Source: Marinobacterium sp. LSUCC0821 (GTDB taxonomy: Bacteria; Pseudomonadota; Gammaproteobacteria; Pseudomonadales; Balneatricaceae). Taken from it: a stretch of 64,000 nucleotides of DNA. The position numbers were made by a program, and so were the translations under genes. Location: contig NZ_CP051666.1 in the NCBI RefSeq assembly GCF_012848475.1, forward strand, positions 271,501-335,500. Direction: 5' to 3'. Under the pieces are notes generated by a model. It did not search any database and had not been told where the DNA came from. It saw only the letters and a list, made by a program, of their open reading frames with translations. This document shows positions 9,212 to 17,770 of the stretch, piece by piece. How positions within the stretch are numbered: the stretch's first letter is position 1; each line of letters begins with the position of its first letter.

Positions 9212-10543
9212 ATGGTTAAGCCAAATAACATTAGAAGCGAAGATTTAGATTACGCAAACAGCGTCAATCAAGCCATTTTGGAGCAGGCGCCGCGAGGTGC
9301 AACGCTGTTGCTTTGGGCGATGGCGCTCTTTTTAACGGCTGCAGTCGTTTGGGCTAATTGGGCTGAGCTTGATGAAGTAGTACGTGGTCAGGGGGAGATA
9401 ATTCCCTCTAAACAGCTTCAGGTAGTGCAAAACCTCGAAGGGGGAATTGTCTCGGAGATTCTAGTACGTGAAGGGGATCTGGTTGAAGCGGGTCAGGTAG
9501 TCATGCGTATCGAAGATCAGCGTTTCTCTAGTTCTGTCCGTGAGAACGAGGTTCGCTATTTCGAATTGGCTGCAAAGCTAGCTCGACTTAAAGCTGAAGC
9601 AGATGGTGCTGAGTATCAATCCCCCATTGAAATGCCTTCAGAATATCGTTCGCTTGAGGTTGAAGAGCTGGCGCTAATGCGTGCACGAGCTGATGAGCTA
9701 GATAGCAACTTAGAGGTGCTAACCTCTCAACAGAGCCAAAAACAGCAAGAGCTGATAGAGGCTAAAAGCCGGCTAGCTCAGGTCTCTGATAGCTATCAGC
9801 TGCTGTTACGTGAGCTTGAGATTACCGAGCCTCTACTCAAAGAGGGTGTTATCTCGGAAGTGGAGTTTTTGCGTCTTAAGCGTCAGGTGAATGATCTTAA
9901 AGGGGAGCGTTCTTCAATTCAGTTGAGCCTGCCAAGGGTTGAAGCTTCTGTAGCCGAAATTGAGAAGCGTATTAAAGAGCTGGGTCATCAATTCAAAAGC
10001 ACGGCTCGAAGTGAATACAACGAGTTACTGGCTGAGCAGACGCGTCTCGAGCAGGCTCTCAGTGGTATGCAGGATCGCATGCGTCGAACAGAGGTTCGTT
10101 CACCGCTTAAGGGTACCGTAAAAGAGGTGATGGTGAATACGGTCGATGGTGTGGTGAAGCCGGGTGATTCGCTTATATCGGTTGTCCCTTGGGAGGATAA
10201 GTTGATAGTGGAAGCCAAGCTTTCACCAGCTGATATTGGCCATCTTCGCGTAGGGCAAAAGGCGGTCGTAAAGGTCTCTGCCTACGATTTTTCTATCTAC
10301 GGTGGCGCTCCTGCAAATCTCAACTATATTTCAGCGAGTACCTTCTTAAACGAGAAGGAGGAGGCGTACTTTCTGGTGCGTTTAGAGACTGAGAATAGTT
10401 ATCTAAATGAGCAGCAGAAGCTATTGCCTTTGATGGCAGGTATGACGGTTGATGTGGATGTATTGACTGGCAAAAAGACAGTGATGGATTACCTGTTGAA
10501 ACCCATTCTGAAAGCGAAAAATAGCGCATTAAGGGAGCCTTAA
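9212..10543 (+). CDS. HlyD-family membrane fusion protein of the type I secretion system (LapC type)
   Basis: Periplasmic adaptor of 443 residues linking the inner-membrane exporter to the outer-membrane channel. Seen: one N-terminal membrane anchor (about residues 33-50), a lipoyl/biotinyl-like half GEIIPSKQLQVVQNLEGGIV, a long coiled coil (about 130-290, rich in Glu, Leu, Gln, Arg), the second lipoyl half EVRSPLKGTVKEVMV and a beta-barrel tail ending in MAGMTVDVDVLTGKKT, the usual HlyD C-terminal signature. It starts six bases after the exporter stop and is three bases from the next gene, so translation is probably coupled. Confidence 0.93.
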   Translation: MVKPNNIRSEDLDYANSVNQAILEQAPRGATLLLWAMALFLTAAVVWANWAELDEVVRGQGEIIPSKQLQVVQNLEGGIVSEILVREGDLVEAGQVVMRIEDQRFSSSVRENEVRYFELAAKLARLKAEADGAEYQSPIEMPSEYRSLEVEELALMRARADELDSNLEVLTSQQSQKQQELIEAKSRLAQVSDSYQLLLRELEITEPLLKEGVISEVEFLRLKRQVNDLKGERSSIQLSLPRVEASVAEIEKRIKELGHQFKSTARSEYNELLAEQTRLEQALSGMQDRMRRTEVRSPLKGTVKEVMVNTVDGVVKPGDSLISVVPWEDKLIVEAKLSPADIGHLRVGQKAVVKVSAYDFSIYGGAPANLNYISASTFLNEKEEAYFLVRLETENSYLNEQQKLLPLMAGMTVDVDVLTGKKTVMDYLLKPILKAKNSALREP

Positions 10544-10545
10544 TC

Positions 10546-11169
10546 GTGTCGCTTGAGGTGAGTTTATACGCAACTAACGCGCGTGTATTGAAACGTTGGA
10601 GTGACGCTCTAACTAGCTCTGTAAATGAGTTTGCAGTAACGCAAGCGAGGCAGGTTAATCGGGTAAGTAGATCAGCTATTCAGCTTGTGCATCTGCAATC
10701 GTTGACTGAACCGGAGCGTCTAAAGCTTTTAAGTGAGCCCTGCTGTAACACCGTGGTTATGAGTGATATGCCCGATGTTGCTGAAGCGAAGCAGATGATC
10801 CTCTCGGGGATAAAGGGTTATGCCAATACCTATATCCACGACACGCTGTTGCCCGAGTTGGTGGTGCAGGTTGAAGCGGGGAATGTCTGGGCGGTTCCGG
10901 AAGTTTTGCAAAGCATTTTGCAAAGCTTTTTGCAAAATCAGCCGCGAGAGGTGAGTCGCTATGACACCTCTGAGCTGACCGAGCGAGAGCTTCAGGTGCT
11001 TGAACAAATGCGAAGTGGCGCAGGGAACCGCTTAATAGCCATTGCACTAGGAATTTCCGAGCGAACAGTTAAAGCACATGTGAGCTCAATATTGAATAAA
11101 ACCGGCGCGCCAGATCGCGTCAGACTCATAATCGGTAATAGAGGCCAGGATGAGACGTATGAACACTAA
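10546..11169 (+). CDS. LuxR-type transcriptional regulator with degenerate receiver domain
   Basis: A 207-residue protein with a C-terminal LuxR/FixJ helix-turn-helix (LTERELQVLEQMRSGAGNR then IAIALGISERTVKAHVSSIL, about residues 143-190). The N-terminal half has the last part of a receiver fold (SGIKGYANTYIHD and LVVQVEAGNVWAVPEVLQ) but no aspartate where the phosphorylation site should be (the strand reads AIQLVHLQ), so it is probably a phosphorylation-independent pseudo-receiver. The GTG start lies two bases after the adaptor stop; its end overlaps the tolC-like gene by 20 bases. Its place inside the secretion operon suggests that it controls this system or its missing cargo. The linker is encoded by a threefold 12-base repeat. 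Confidence 0.85.
   Translation: MSLEVSLYATNARVLKRWSDALTSSVNEFAVTQARQVNRVSRSAIQLVHLQSLTEPERLKLLSEPCCNTVVMSDMPDVAEAKQMILSGIKGYANTYIHDTLLPELVVQVEAGNVWAVPEVLQSILQSFLQNQPREVSRYDTSELTERELQVLEQMRSGAGNRLIAIALGISERTVKAHVSSILNKTGAPDRVRLIIGNRGQDETYEH
10907..10941 (+). repeat. Three tandem 12-base repeats in the LuxR-type gene
   Basis: The unit TTTTGCAAAGCW occurs three times in a row (the last copy partial), encoding the linker LQSILQSFLQ between the pseudo-receiver and the DNA-binding domain. Being in frame, copy changes would alter linker length by four residues. Confidence 0.75.
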
Positions 11170-12505
11170 ACTTAAATTAATCTCTCTTATTGTCACTTGC
11201 CAGGTTTCTATGGCCAATGCGGATGCTTTCAGCGAAACACTCTCAAACTCACTCTTTAAAGCACCTCAGGTGGTTGAGGCTGTTAATGCCTATCAGGCAT
11301 CGATTCATGCGATTGAGCAAGCAAAATCTGGCTACAAACCTAAGGTAGATATGACGCTGGGTTCCGGTTACGAATGGACTAAGGATGCGACGGACGATGA
11401 GCTGAATCGCCGTGAAGCGCGCCTTAATCTTTCTCAAATGCTTTACGATGGTGGTGCGACAGGCTCTGAAGTAGATCGCCAGGATGCTAAATCTCGCTCT
11501 GCCTATGCTCATCTATCTGATGTGGCTGATGATTATCTGCTTGAGGCTGGCCGCGCTTATTTAGAGTTGTTACGTCGTCAGCAACTTCGAAACAGTGCTG
11601 CAGCTACATTGGCTAACCACCAGAAACTGTTTGACCAGATCAAGCGTCGTGCTGAGATGGGAGTGGGTGCTGAGTCTTCAGTTAATCAGGCTCAGGGTCG
11701 TCTCTCACTTGCTGAGGTGAACTCATTGGTTGCAGAGAATAACTACCTTGATGCACTTGCAACCTATGAACGCGTATTGGGTCAGCCAGCACCGACAGAA
11801 GTGAGCCCTGTGCCAGCTCAGATTGGTGTGATGCCAAAAACAGTTCAAGAGGGGTTGGAGTTACTTCGAACTCAGCACCCTGTGATGGCGGTTGCCAGTG
11901 CAGACTTGGAAGCGTCCCTCGCACAACGTGAAGCTGCAAAAGCCAAATATCAACCGCGAGTTTACTTTGAGGTGGAGCGTCGCTGGGATCACAATTTAGA
12001 TGGTACAGCTGGCGCTAATGAAGACCTTACGGCCATGGTTCGTCTACGTTGGAATCTCTACAATGGTGGCGCTGATGAAGCTTGGGAAGCAAATACCATT
12101 AAGCAGATTGGTCAGGCTCAGGCGGTGCAAGATGATGCGCTATTACAGGCAAATCAAAGTCTTAAACTGAGTTGGAATGCCTACACTGTCCTAGGCAAGC
12201 AGATTGGCTTCCTAGCAGATCACCTCAAGGCGAGCCGCGATACACGCGATGCTTACCAGAAGCAGTTTGATATTAACCAGCGCACGCTGCTTGACCTTTT
12301 AGATACTGAAAATGAGGTATTTACAGCGCAAAATCAGTTGGTTGATGCGCAAACAGATCATCAAATTGCGCAGTTGCGCGTACTCAATTCGATCGGCGGT
12401 TTGGCGGGTGCACTCGATATCACAATCACTCCAGATAATTTAAAAACCTCAGATGAACAGACTGTATGGGTGACAGAAACTGTACAGGAATCACCTGCAT
12501 CCTGA
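11150..12505 (+). CDS. TolC-family outer membrane channel of the type I secretion system (LapE/AggA type)
   Basis: Outer membrane efflux protein of 451 residues that should form the exit duct for the exporter and adaptor encoded upstream. It has a signal peptide (KLKLISLIVTCQVSMANA, cleavage likely after the Ala-Asn-Ala) and the two repeated halves of the TolC fold, each opening with long helices (ALFKAPQVVEAVNAYQ-like region; then DLEASLAQREAAKAKYQPRV) and a beta-strand motif (LNLSQMLYDGG and VRLRWNLYNGG). The typical closing region LLDLLDTENEVFTAQNQLVDA is present. The start overlaps the LuxR-type gene; the ATG at 11159 is an alternative with an AGGA at better spacing. A terminator follows the gene. 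Confidence 0.92.
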   Translation: MRRMNTKLKLISLIVTCQVSMANADAFSETLSNSLFKAPQVVEAVNAYQASIHAIEQAKSGYKPKVDMTLGSGYEWTKDATDDELNRREARLNLSQMLYDGGATGSEVDRQDAKSRSAYAHLSDVADDYLLEAGRAYLELLRRQQLRNSAAATLANHQKLFDQIKRRAEMGVGAESSVNQAQGRLSLAEVNSLVAENNYLDALATYERVLGQPAPTEVSPVPAQIGVMPKTVQEGLELLRTQHPVMAVASADLEASLAQREAAKAKYQPRVYFEVERRWDHNLDGTAGANEDLTAMVRLRWNLYNGGADEAWEANTIKQIGQAQAVQDDALLQANQSLKLSWNAYTVLGKQIGFLADHLKASRDTRDAYQKQFDINQRTLLDLLDTENEVFTAQNQLVDAQTDHQIAQLRVLNSIGGLAGALDITITPDNLKTSDEQTVWVTETVQESPAS

Positions 12506-12515
12506 GGTGAATCAA

Positions 12516-12544
12516 TTGCATCCATAGGGGTGGACCGATAAAAT
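12516..12544 (+). promoter_or_regulatory. Candidate sigma-70 promoter of the mevalonate operon
   Basis: TTGCAT (12516-12521), a 17-base spacer and TAAAAT (12539-12544) lie downstream of the tolC-like gene and upstream of HMG-CoA reductase. A transcript starting near 12551 would cross the hairpin at 12573-12596 before reaching the coding region. Confidence 0.5.
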
Positions 12545-12572
12545 CCATCTAAACCTATCGATAACGAATAAA

Positions 12573-12596
12573 GGGTTGTTATGACAGCCCTTTTTT
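12573..12596 (+). terminator. Intrinsic terminator after the secretion operon
   Basis: GGGTTGT-TATG-ACAGCCC with one G-T pair, followed by six T residues. Most simply it ends the type I secretion operon, but it also lies between the candidate mevalonate promoter and its first gene. Confidence 0.75.
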
Positions 12597-12612
12597 ATTG
12601 GATTTTCAGCGG

Positions 12613-13650
12613 ATGAAGACACATAAAATTCTCCAAGCACCCATCCCTATGCGTTGGGTTGGACCGATGAAACTATCGGGTCACATTATTGAGGAGAAGT
12701 TAAGCGTACCGCTGGCGACCTATGAGACGCCGCTTTGGCCTTCGGTTGGCCGTGGCGCGCGCATCTCCACACTCTGCCCAGAAGGGATTAAAGTCAGCGT
12801 TATTGATGAGCGTATGACACGTTCAATCCTACTAGAGGCTGCTGATGCATACGCGGCACATCTAGCGATTCAATCCCTGCAGTCCCGTATGGATGACCTC
12901 AATGCAGTCGTAGCTAAATCGAGTCGCTTTGCGAAGTTGATCGATATGCACTCGCAAGTGGTAGGGAATTTAATTTATCTGCGCCTCGAGTTCACAACGG
13001 GTGATGCATCGGGCCACAACATGGTGACCAATGCTGCGGATCATCTAATCCCTTGGATTCTAGAGAACTACCCGCACCTGCAATACAGCTCTATTTCGGC
13101 AAACTACTGTTCCGATAAGAAAGCGACTGCGGTGAACGGTATTCTGGGACGTGGCAAGTACGTGGTGTGCGAGATCATCATTCCGCGTGATATCTGCGAG
13201 CGTCGTCTTCATACTACGCCTGAAAAAGTGGTTGATCTAAACATCAAGAAAAACCTTATAGGTACCATGATTGCGGGCGGTTTGCGCAGTGCTAATGCCC
13301 ACTACGCCAACATGCTCCTAGCCTTTTATTTGGCTACAGGTCAGGACGCGGCGAACATTATTGAAGGGTCGCAAGGTGTGGTACATGCCGAGGTTCGTAA
13401 TGGCGATCTCTACTTCAGCTGTACACTACCAAACCTGATCGTCGGTAGTGTGGGTAACGGCAAAGGAATCGACTTTGTAGAAGAGAATCTCCATAAACTG
13501 GGCTGTAAAGAAGATCGTGAACCGGGCGCTAATGCGCGTCGTTTAGCGGCTATCTGTGGTGCTACGGTTTTGTGTGGTGAGTTGTCACTGTTAGCGGCAC
13601 AAACAAACCCAGGTGAACTGATGCAGTCTCATCTCAAAATGGAACGTTAA
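12613..13650 (+). CDS. Hydroxymethylglutaryl-CoA reductase
   Basis: Reduces HMG-CoA to mevalonate, the committed step of the mevalonate pathway. From the ATG at 12613 the protein has 345 residues; the in-frame TTG at 12598 falls in the terminator T run and is rejected. Catalytic residues of the family are seen: Glu in LATYETPLW, Lys in CSDKKATAVNG, Asp in ATGQDAANI and the C-terminal His in SHLKMER. GDASGHNM matches the conserved substrate/cofactor motif (GDAMGMNM in animals). There is no membrane domain, as in prokaryotic enzymes. Cofactor preference cannot be read. The stop codon overlaps the ATG of the isomerase gene, so the genes are coupled. Confidence 0.93.
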   Translation: MKTHKILQAPIPMRWVGPMKLSGHIIEEKLSVPLATYETPLWPSVGRGARISTLCPEGIKVSVIDERMTRSILLEAADAYAAHLAIQSLQSRMDDLNAVVAKSSRFAKLIDMHSQVVGNLIYLRLEFTTGDASGHNMVTNAADHLIPWILENYPHLQYSSISANYCSDKKATAVNGILGRGKYVVCEIIIPRDICERRLHTTPEKVVDLNIKKNLIGTMIAGGLRSANAHYANMLLAFYLATGQDAANIIEGSQGVVHAEVRNGDLYFSCTLPNLIVGSVGNGKGIDFVEENLHKLGCKEDREPGANARRLAAICGATVLCGELSLLAAQTNPGELMQSHLKMER

Positions 13651-14669
13651 TGTCAGAGCAGACCAACGATCGTAAGATCGAGCATATTCAGGCGATTCTT
13701 AATGATCCCATGACGGATCGTGACGGCCGCTATTTTGATGAAATAATGCTGACACATAGGGCGCTGCCACAGCTCAATCTAGCTGATATCGATACATCGA
13801 TTGAGTTTCTAGGCAAAACCCTGAGCTTTCCATTATTGATCTCATCCATGACTGGTGGGGATCATGAGGTCGTAAGAAAGATCAATCGCAATCTTGCCGA
13901 GGCTGCAGAGCGCTGCCAGGTAGCTATGGCGGTTGGCTCACAACGTGTCATGTTCACTGATGCACAGTCGCGTTCAAGTTTTGAGTTGAGAGAAGTCGCA
14001 CCTACGACAGTGCTTATTGGTAATCTTGGTGCTGTGCAGCTCAATTACGGTTTTAGTGAAAAAGAGTGCCAAGAGGCGGTTGATGTTTTAGGTGCTGATG
14101 CACTCTATCTTCACCTCAATCCGCTCCAAGAGGCGATTCAACCTGAGGGTGATACCAATTTCTCAAACCTTGCCGAGCGTATCGCAGAGCTTTCGAAATC
14201 TCTTTCAGTTCCACTCATGCTTAAAGAGGTCGGAAGTGGTCTGTCACCAGAGGATATCGAACTTGGCTATGAAGCCGGTGTGCGCTTTTTTGACCTTGCT
14301 GGCACTGGTGGTACCTCTTGGAGTCGTATCGAGCACCATCGACGTGAAGGAGATCAGCTCGGAATTAAATTCCAAGATTGGGGCGTGCCAACAACACTTG
14401 CCCTAATGCGTGCAGCTCACTGGAACGATCGAGCTACACTCATTGCCAGTGGCGGTTTGCGAGATGGGATTGATCTCGCGAAATCTGTTATACTCGGCGC
14501 CTCGCTTGGTGGGTTTGCTGCACCTCTTTTGAAACCCGCAATGGAATCTGCAGACGCTGTGGTTGCTGTCATTGAGCAGATTGAACGCGAGTATCGGACT
14601 GCCATGTTTTTGCTGGGCGTCCAAAATAGTAAAGCGCTGTTAGGTTGTCGCGCTTTGATTATCGATTAG
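13650..14669 (+). CDS. fni: Type 2 isopentenyl-diphosphate isomerase (FMN-dependent)
   Basis: Interconverts IPP and DMAPP with FMN, NADPH and Mg2+; 339 residues, normal for the family. Seen: DPMTDRDGRYFDEIMLTHRALP at the start (the family's conserved RK-H-like entry region is shifted), LLISSMTGGD, AVGSQRVMF, GNLGAVQL, the base HLNPLQEAIQPEGDTNF with its Gln/Glu pair, KEVGSG, DLAGTGGTSW and the FMN phosphate site ASGGLRDGIDLAKSVILGA. It is unrelated in fold to the type 1 (Idi) enzyme. It lies second in the mevalonate operon, overlapping HMG-CoA reductase by one base. Confidence 0.95.
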   Translation: MSEQTNDRKIEHIQAILNDPMTDRDGRYFDEIMLTHRALPQLNLADIDTSIEFLGKTLSFPLLISSMTGGDHEVVRKINRNLAEAAERCQVAMAVGSQRVMFTDAQSRSSFELREVAPTTVLIGNLGAVQLNYGFSEKECQEAVDVLGADALYLHLNPLQEAIQPEGDTNFSNLAERIAELSKSLSVPLMLKEVGSGLSPEDIELGYEAGVRFFDLAGTGGTSWSRIEHHRREGDQLGIKFQDWGVPTTLALMRAAHWNDRATLIASGGLRDGIDLAKSVILGASLGGFAAPLLKPAMESADAVVAVIEQIEREYRTAMFLLGVQNSKALLGCRALIID

Positions 14670-14690
14670 TGTTAAGGATTATTGCACAGC

Positions 14691-15857
14691 ATGTCAGTCG
14701 GTATAGACGAAATCAGTTTCTACACCTCGAGCTACTACCTCGATCTGCGCACCCTTGCTGAGCGTCAGGGTACCGATCCAAACAAGTACTATGATGGTAT
14801 TGGCCAAGAGAAGATGGCCATGGCAGCGCACGATGAAGATATCGTTACACTTGCTGCCAATGCTGCACTTCCAATTGTTGAGCGCGTTGGCACTGATGCC
14901 ATATCAGCAGTTCTGTTTGCGACAGAGACAGGGATTGACCAATCTAAAGCTGCAGGTGTCTATGTTCATCGCTTGCTGGGCTTAACCTCTAAATGTCGCG
15001 TTGTCGAGCTGAAACACGCCTGCTATAGCGCAACAGCTGCACTGCAGATGGCCTGTGCGTTGGTTGCCCGTCAGCCTGAAAAATCGATCTTGGTGATCGC
15101 CTCTGATGTTGCTCGTTATGATCTGGACTCGCCAGGTGAAGCTACTCAGGGCTGCGGCGCAGTTGCGATGTTAGTGCGTTCAAATCCTCGTGTTTTGGAG
15201 ATTGATCCAGAAGCGGGTAACCACACTGAAGATGTGATGGACTTCTGGCGTCCAAACTACCGAACTACAGCCCTGGTTGATGGTAAATATTCAACGAAGA
15301 TTTATCTCACCTCACTGAAACGCAGCTGGGAAGATTACACTGAGCAGTCCGGGGTAGGGTATGAAGATATCGACTACTTCTGTTACCACCTACCGTTTGG
15401 CAAGATGGCACAAAAGGCTCATTCACAACTCTCTCGTGTGAATAAAAGTGGTCAGACTCCAGATCAACTTGCAGCACAGATTGAGCCAACACTTATCTAC
15501 AACCGTCTTATTGGTAACTGTTACACCGCCTCTATGTACATCGGACTCTGTTCGCTGCTTGAGAATGTAACTGACGATCTCGCTGGTAAGCGTATCGGTC
15601 TCTTCAGTTATGGCTCAGGCTCTGTATCTGAGTTTTTTGCAGGTCGCGTTGTGGCAGGCTATAAAGCAGCACTGAATACAACACGTCACGCAGAGCTACT
15701 GGCTGATCGTACTGAATTGAATTACGACGAGTACCTCAATCTATACCGCTACCCTGATCCGCGTGATGGTGGTGATCACCCAATCCCTGCGGATACCAAA
15801 GGTCGATTCCGTCTTGCTGCGATTTCAGCGCACAAACGAGAATACGTAGAGAACTAA
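14691..15857 (+). CDS. Hydroxymethylglutaryl-CoA synthase
   Basis: Condenses acetyl-CoA and acetoacetyl-CoA to HMG-CoA. Numbered from the ATG at 14691 (388 residues) the catalytic triad falls at Glu79 (ATETG), Cys111 (KHACYSAT) and His233 (CYHLPFGK), the same numbers as in the Staphylococcus aureus enzyme, which supports this start over the TTG at 14682. GYLF-like closing glycines are in IGLFSYGSGSVSEFFAGRV. The protein belongs to the thiolase superfamily and is soluble. No acetoacetyl-CoA thiolase gene lies in the operon, so acetoacetyl-CoA must come from a thiolase encoded elsewhere. Confidence 0.95.
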   Translation: MSVGIDEISFYTSSYYLDLRTLAERQGTDPNKYYDGIGQEKMAMAAHDEDIVTLAANAALPIVERVGTDAISAVLFATETGIDQSKAAGVYVHRLLGLTSKCRVVELKHACYSATAALQMACALVARQPEKSILVIASDVARYDLDSPGEATQGCGAVAMLVRSNPRVLEIDPEAGNHTEDVMDFWRPNYRTTALVDGKYSTKIYLTSLKRSWEDYTEQSGVGYEDIDYFCYHLPFGKMAQKAHSQLSRVNKSGQTPDQLAAQIEPTLIYNRLIGNCYTASMYIGLCSLLENVTDDLAGKRIGLFSYGSGSVSEFFAGRVVAGYKAALNTTRHAELLADRTELNYDEYLNLYRYPDPRDGGDHPIPADTKGRFRLAAISAHKREYVEN

Positions 15858-15858
15858 T

Positions 15859-16860
15859 ATGTCCACATCGAGTGCACCAGGTAAGATCATCCTTAGCGGT
15901 GAGCACTCGGTGGTCTATGGCGCGCCGGCTCTAGCCTTTGCTGTAAAACAGCGCCTCAATGTCAGCTTCACTCCAGATCCTTTACCTCGTTTGAGCTGGT
16001 TCGGCCCAGACTCTGTGCATGAACTCGCCTTGGAAAAGTTCTCCACACTTCGGCATAAACTGGATGCAGCCTTTGAGGGTTATCTCAAGGGTGAACGTTC
16101 CATATCTGAGATCATTTCACGGCCTGCTGAACTCATTTTCTATACCGTTGATATAGCGCGCATGCTTGGCAATTTAGAGCGTCTGCCCCGCGGTAAAGTG
16201 AAGATTGAGTCTGAAATACCTGTGGGTGCTGGTATGGGGTCGTCAGCTGCACTGTTGGCAGCATTGTTGGCACTCTTCTCTAGACAGCGCTCGCCAGAAC
16301 AGTTGATTGAACAGGTGCGTCATTGTGAGCGTTTGCAGCATGGTCGTGGTAGTTTGATTGATGCAGCTACTGTCTGTTTGGGTGGTCTCGTGCGGGTTGA
16401 GTCAGACAAGGCACTCCGTATGGGCGACCTGCCAAAAGCCCTAGGCCAAGATTGGTACTGGATCTTTACCGGTACCCCAGCAACCAGTACGGGGGTCTGT
16501 GTCGATCGTGTTCGTAGCCAGTTTGCGGACTCCTCAATTTGGAGCGAGTTCTCAGATGTAACGGCCGAAATAGGGCGCTCCCTAGATAGTTCTGAAGCAT
16601 TAAGCCCACTGATTAAAGTGAACCACCGTTTGTTAAGCCGAATTGGAGTTGTGCCGAGTCGAGTTAACGCTCTAGTTGAGAAGATCGAAGATCTAGGTGG
16701 TGCTGCTAAAATTTCAGGTGCTGGCGCAGTCTCAGGGGATGCGGGTGGTCTCGTACTTGCCTATCTCCCCTCATGCACTCCGGAAGCGCTATCTCTCCCA
16801 CTGGGTTCGCGTTGGGGCACAATTGCCGGTTCAAATACAGGGGTGATTGCACATGATTAA
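15859..16860 (+). CDS. GHMP-family mevalonate kinase
   Basis: A 333-residue GHMP kinase with PGKIILSGEHSVVYGAPALA at the N-terminus, the ATP loop PVGAGMGSSAALLAA (about residues 118-132) and a C-terminal glycine motif KISGAGAVSGDAGG. The E-x-x-H-G-R-G-S-x-I-D stretch (RLQHGRGSLIDAAT) provides the conserved aspartate that acts in mevalonate kinases. It probably phosphorylates mevalonate at the 5-OH. It follows HMG-CoA synthase by one base and overlaps the next kinase gene by eight bases. Assigning this copy rather than its neighbour as mevalonate kinase is an inference. Confidence 0.85.
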   Translation: MSTSSAPGKIILSGEHSVVYGAPALAFAVKQRLNVSFTPDPLPRLSWFGPDSVHELALEKFSTLRHKLDAAFEGYLKGERSISEIISRPAELIFYTVDIARMLGNLERLPRGKVKIESEIPVGAGMGSSAALLAALLALFSRQRSPEQLIEQVRHCERLQHGRGSLIDAATVCLGGLVRVESDKALRMGDLPKALGQDWYWIFTGTPATSTGVCVDRVRSQFADSSIWSEFSDVTAEIGRSLDSSEALSPLIKVNHRLLSRIGVVPSRVNALVEKIEDLGGAAKISGAGAVSGDAGGLVLAYLPSCTPEALSLPLGSRWGTIAGSNTGVIAHD

Positions 16861-17770
16861 ATACTCAGCCCCTGGCAATCTGATGTTGATGGGTGAGCAC
16901 GCTATCCTGCATGGTGAGCCTGCATTGGCTATGGCGGTTACTAAGCGGATAGAGCTAACTCTTGAGCCACTAAACACTACCTCAATTGAGATAGTTTCTG
17001 GATTAGGTTACTACACCAGTGACCTTCGCCATATAGAACAATCAGATACCTTCGCGTTTTTGGTCGCAGCTATTGAGCAAGTGCCGGAGCTCAGTTCAGG
17101 TTTTAAAGTCTCTATCGAAAGCGAATTTTCACATCAGGTGGGACTTGGATCATCAGCGGCTGTCACTGCTGCCATGGTTGCGGCGCTTCTTGAATATGCA
17201 TCAGTTTCTGTGACGCCTGAAGAGGTGTTTAAACGCGCGCTTGCAGCTGTTCATCAGGTTCAAAATGGGCGTGGTTCTGGAACTGATCTTGCTGCCTGTA
17301 TCTATGGCGGTATTGTGGCCTACGAGATGGCAGAACGGGTTGTAAGACCACTGGCCTCGACCCCGGATATTGATCTCTATTTTGTGGGCTACAAGATGAA
17401 GACACCAGACGTGTTGGCACTGGTTGAGAGCTATGCTCAGCGTTCGCCTGAGATCTATGCCAACCTCTATCGTCTAATGGGGGATGTTACCCGTGCCACA
17501 GAAGTTGCTATCAATAAGAGTGACCTTGCACAACTAGGTCAGCTTATGAATCAATACTCGGGCTTAATGGAAGCTCTGGGTGTATGTGACCAACAGCTAG
17601 CCAAATTACAGTACCAGCTTCGCGCTGAACCAGATGTTATGGGTGTAAAGATTTCAGGTTCAGGGCTTGGCGATTGTGTTTTAGCTCTAGGGAAAGCTGA
17701 TCCTAAGCGTATAGGTTTTGATCACATCCCTGTTTCAATTTCTAAAGATGGTTTAAGGAGAGAGTCGTGA
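16853..17770 (+). CDS. Second GHMP kinase, candidate phosphomevalonate kinase
   Basis: A 305-residue GHMP kinase starting at the ATG at 16853, with GGGGTG seven bases upstream. Motifs are PGNLMLMGEHAILHGEPALA, HQVGLGSSAAVTAAMVAAL and KISGSGLGDCVLALG. It resembles mevalonate kinases overall, but NGRGSGTDLAACIYGGIVAYE recalls the GSGxDVAAS-YGG signature of bacterial phosphomevalonate kinases. Because the operon has every other pathway enzyme and no separate phosphomevalonate kinase, I infer that this protein does that step. A second mevalonate kinase, or a kinase for another mevalonate phosphate, remains possible. It overlaps the decarboxylase gene by four bases. Confidence 0.75.
   Translation: MIKYSAPGNLMLMGEHAILHGEPALAMAVTKRIELTLEPLNTTSIEIVSGLGYYTSDLRHIEQSDTFAFLVAAIEQVPELSSGFKVSIESEFSHQVGLGSSAAVTAAMVAALLEYASVSVTPEEVFKRALAAVHQVQNGRGSGTDLAACIYGGIVAYEMAERVVRPLASTPDIDLYFVGYKMKTPDVLALVESYAQRSPEIYANLYRLMGDVTRATEVAINKSDLAQLGQLMNQYSGLMEALGVCDQQLAKLQYQLRAEPDVMGVKISGSGLGDCVLALGKADPKRIGFDHIPVSISKDGLRRES

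Noticed and set aside
12598-12615. TTG start for HMG-CoA reductase at 12598
   Set aside because: It lies at the end of the T run of the secretion-operon terminator and has no ribosome site; the ATG at 12613 fits the protein family better.
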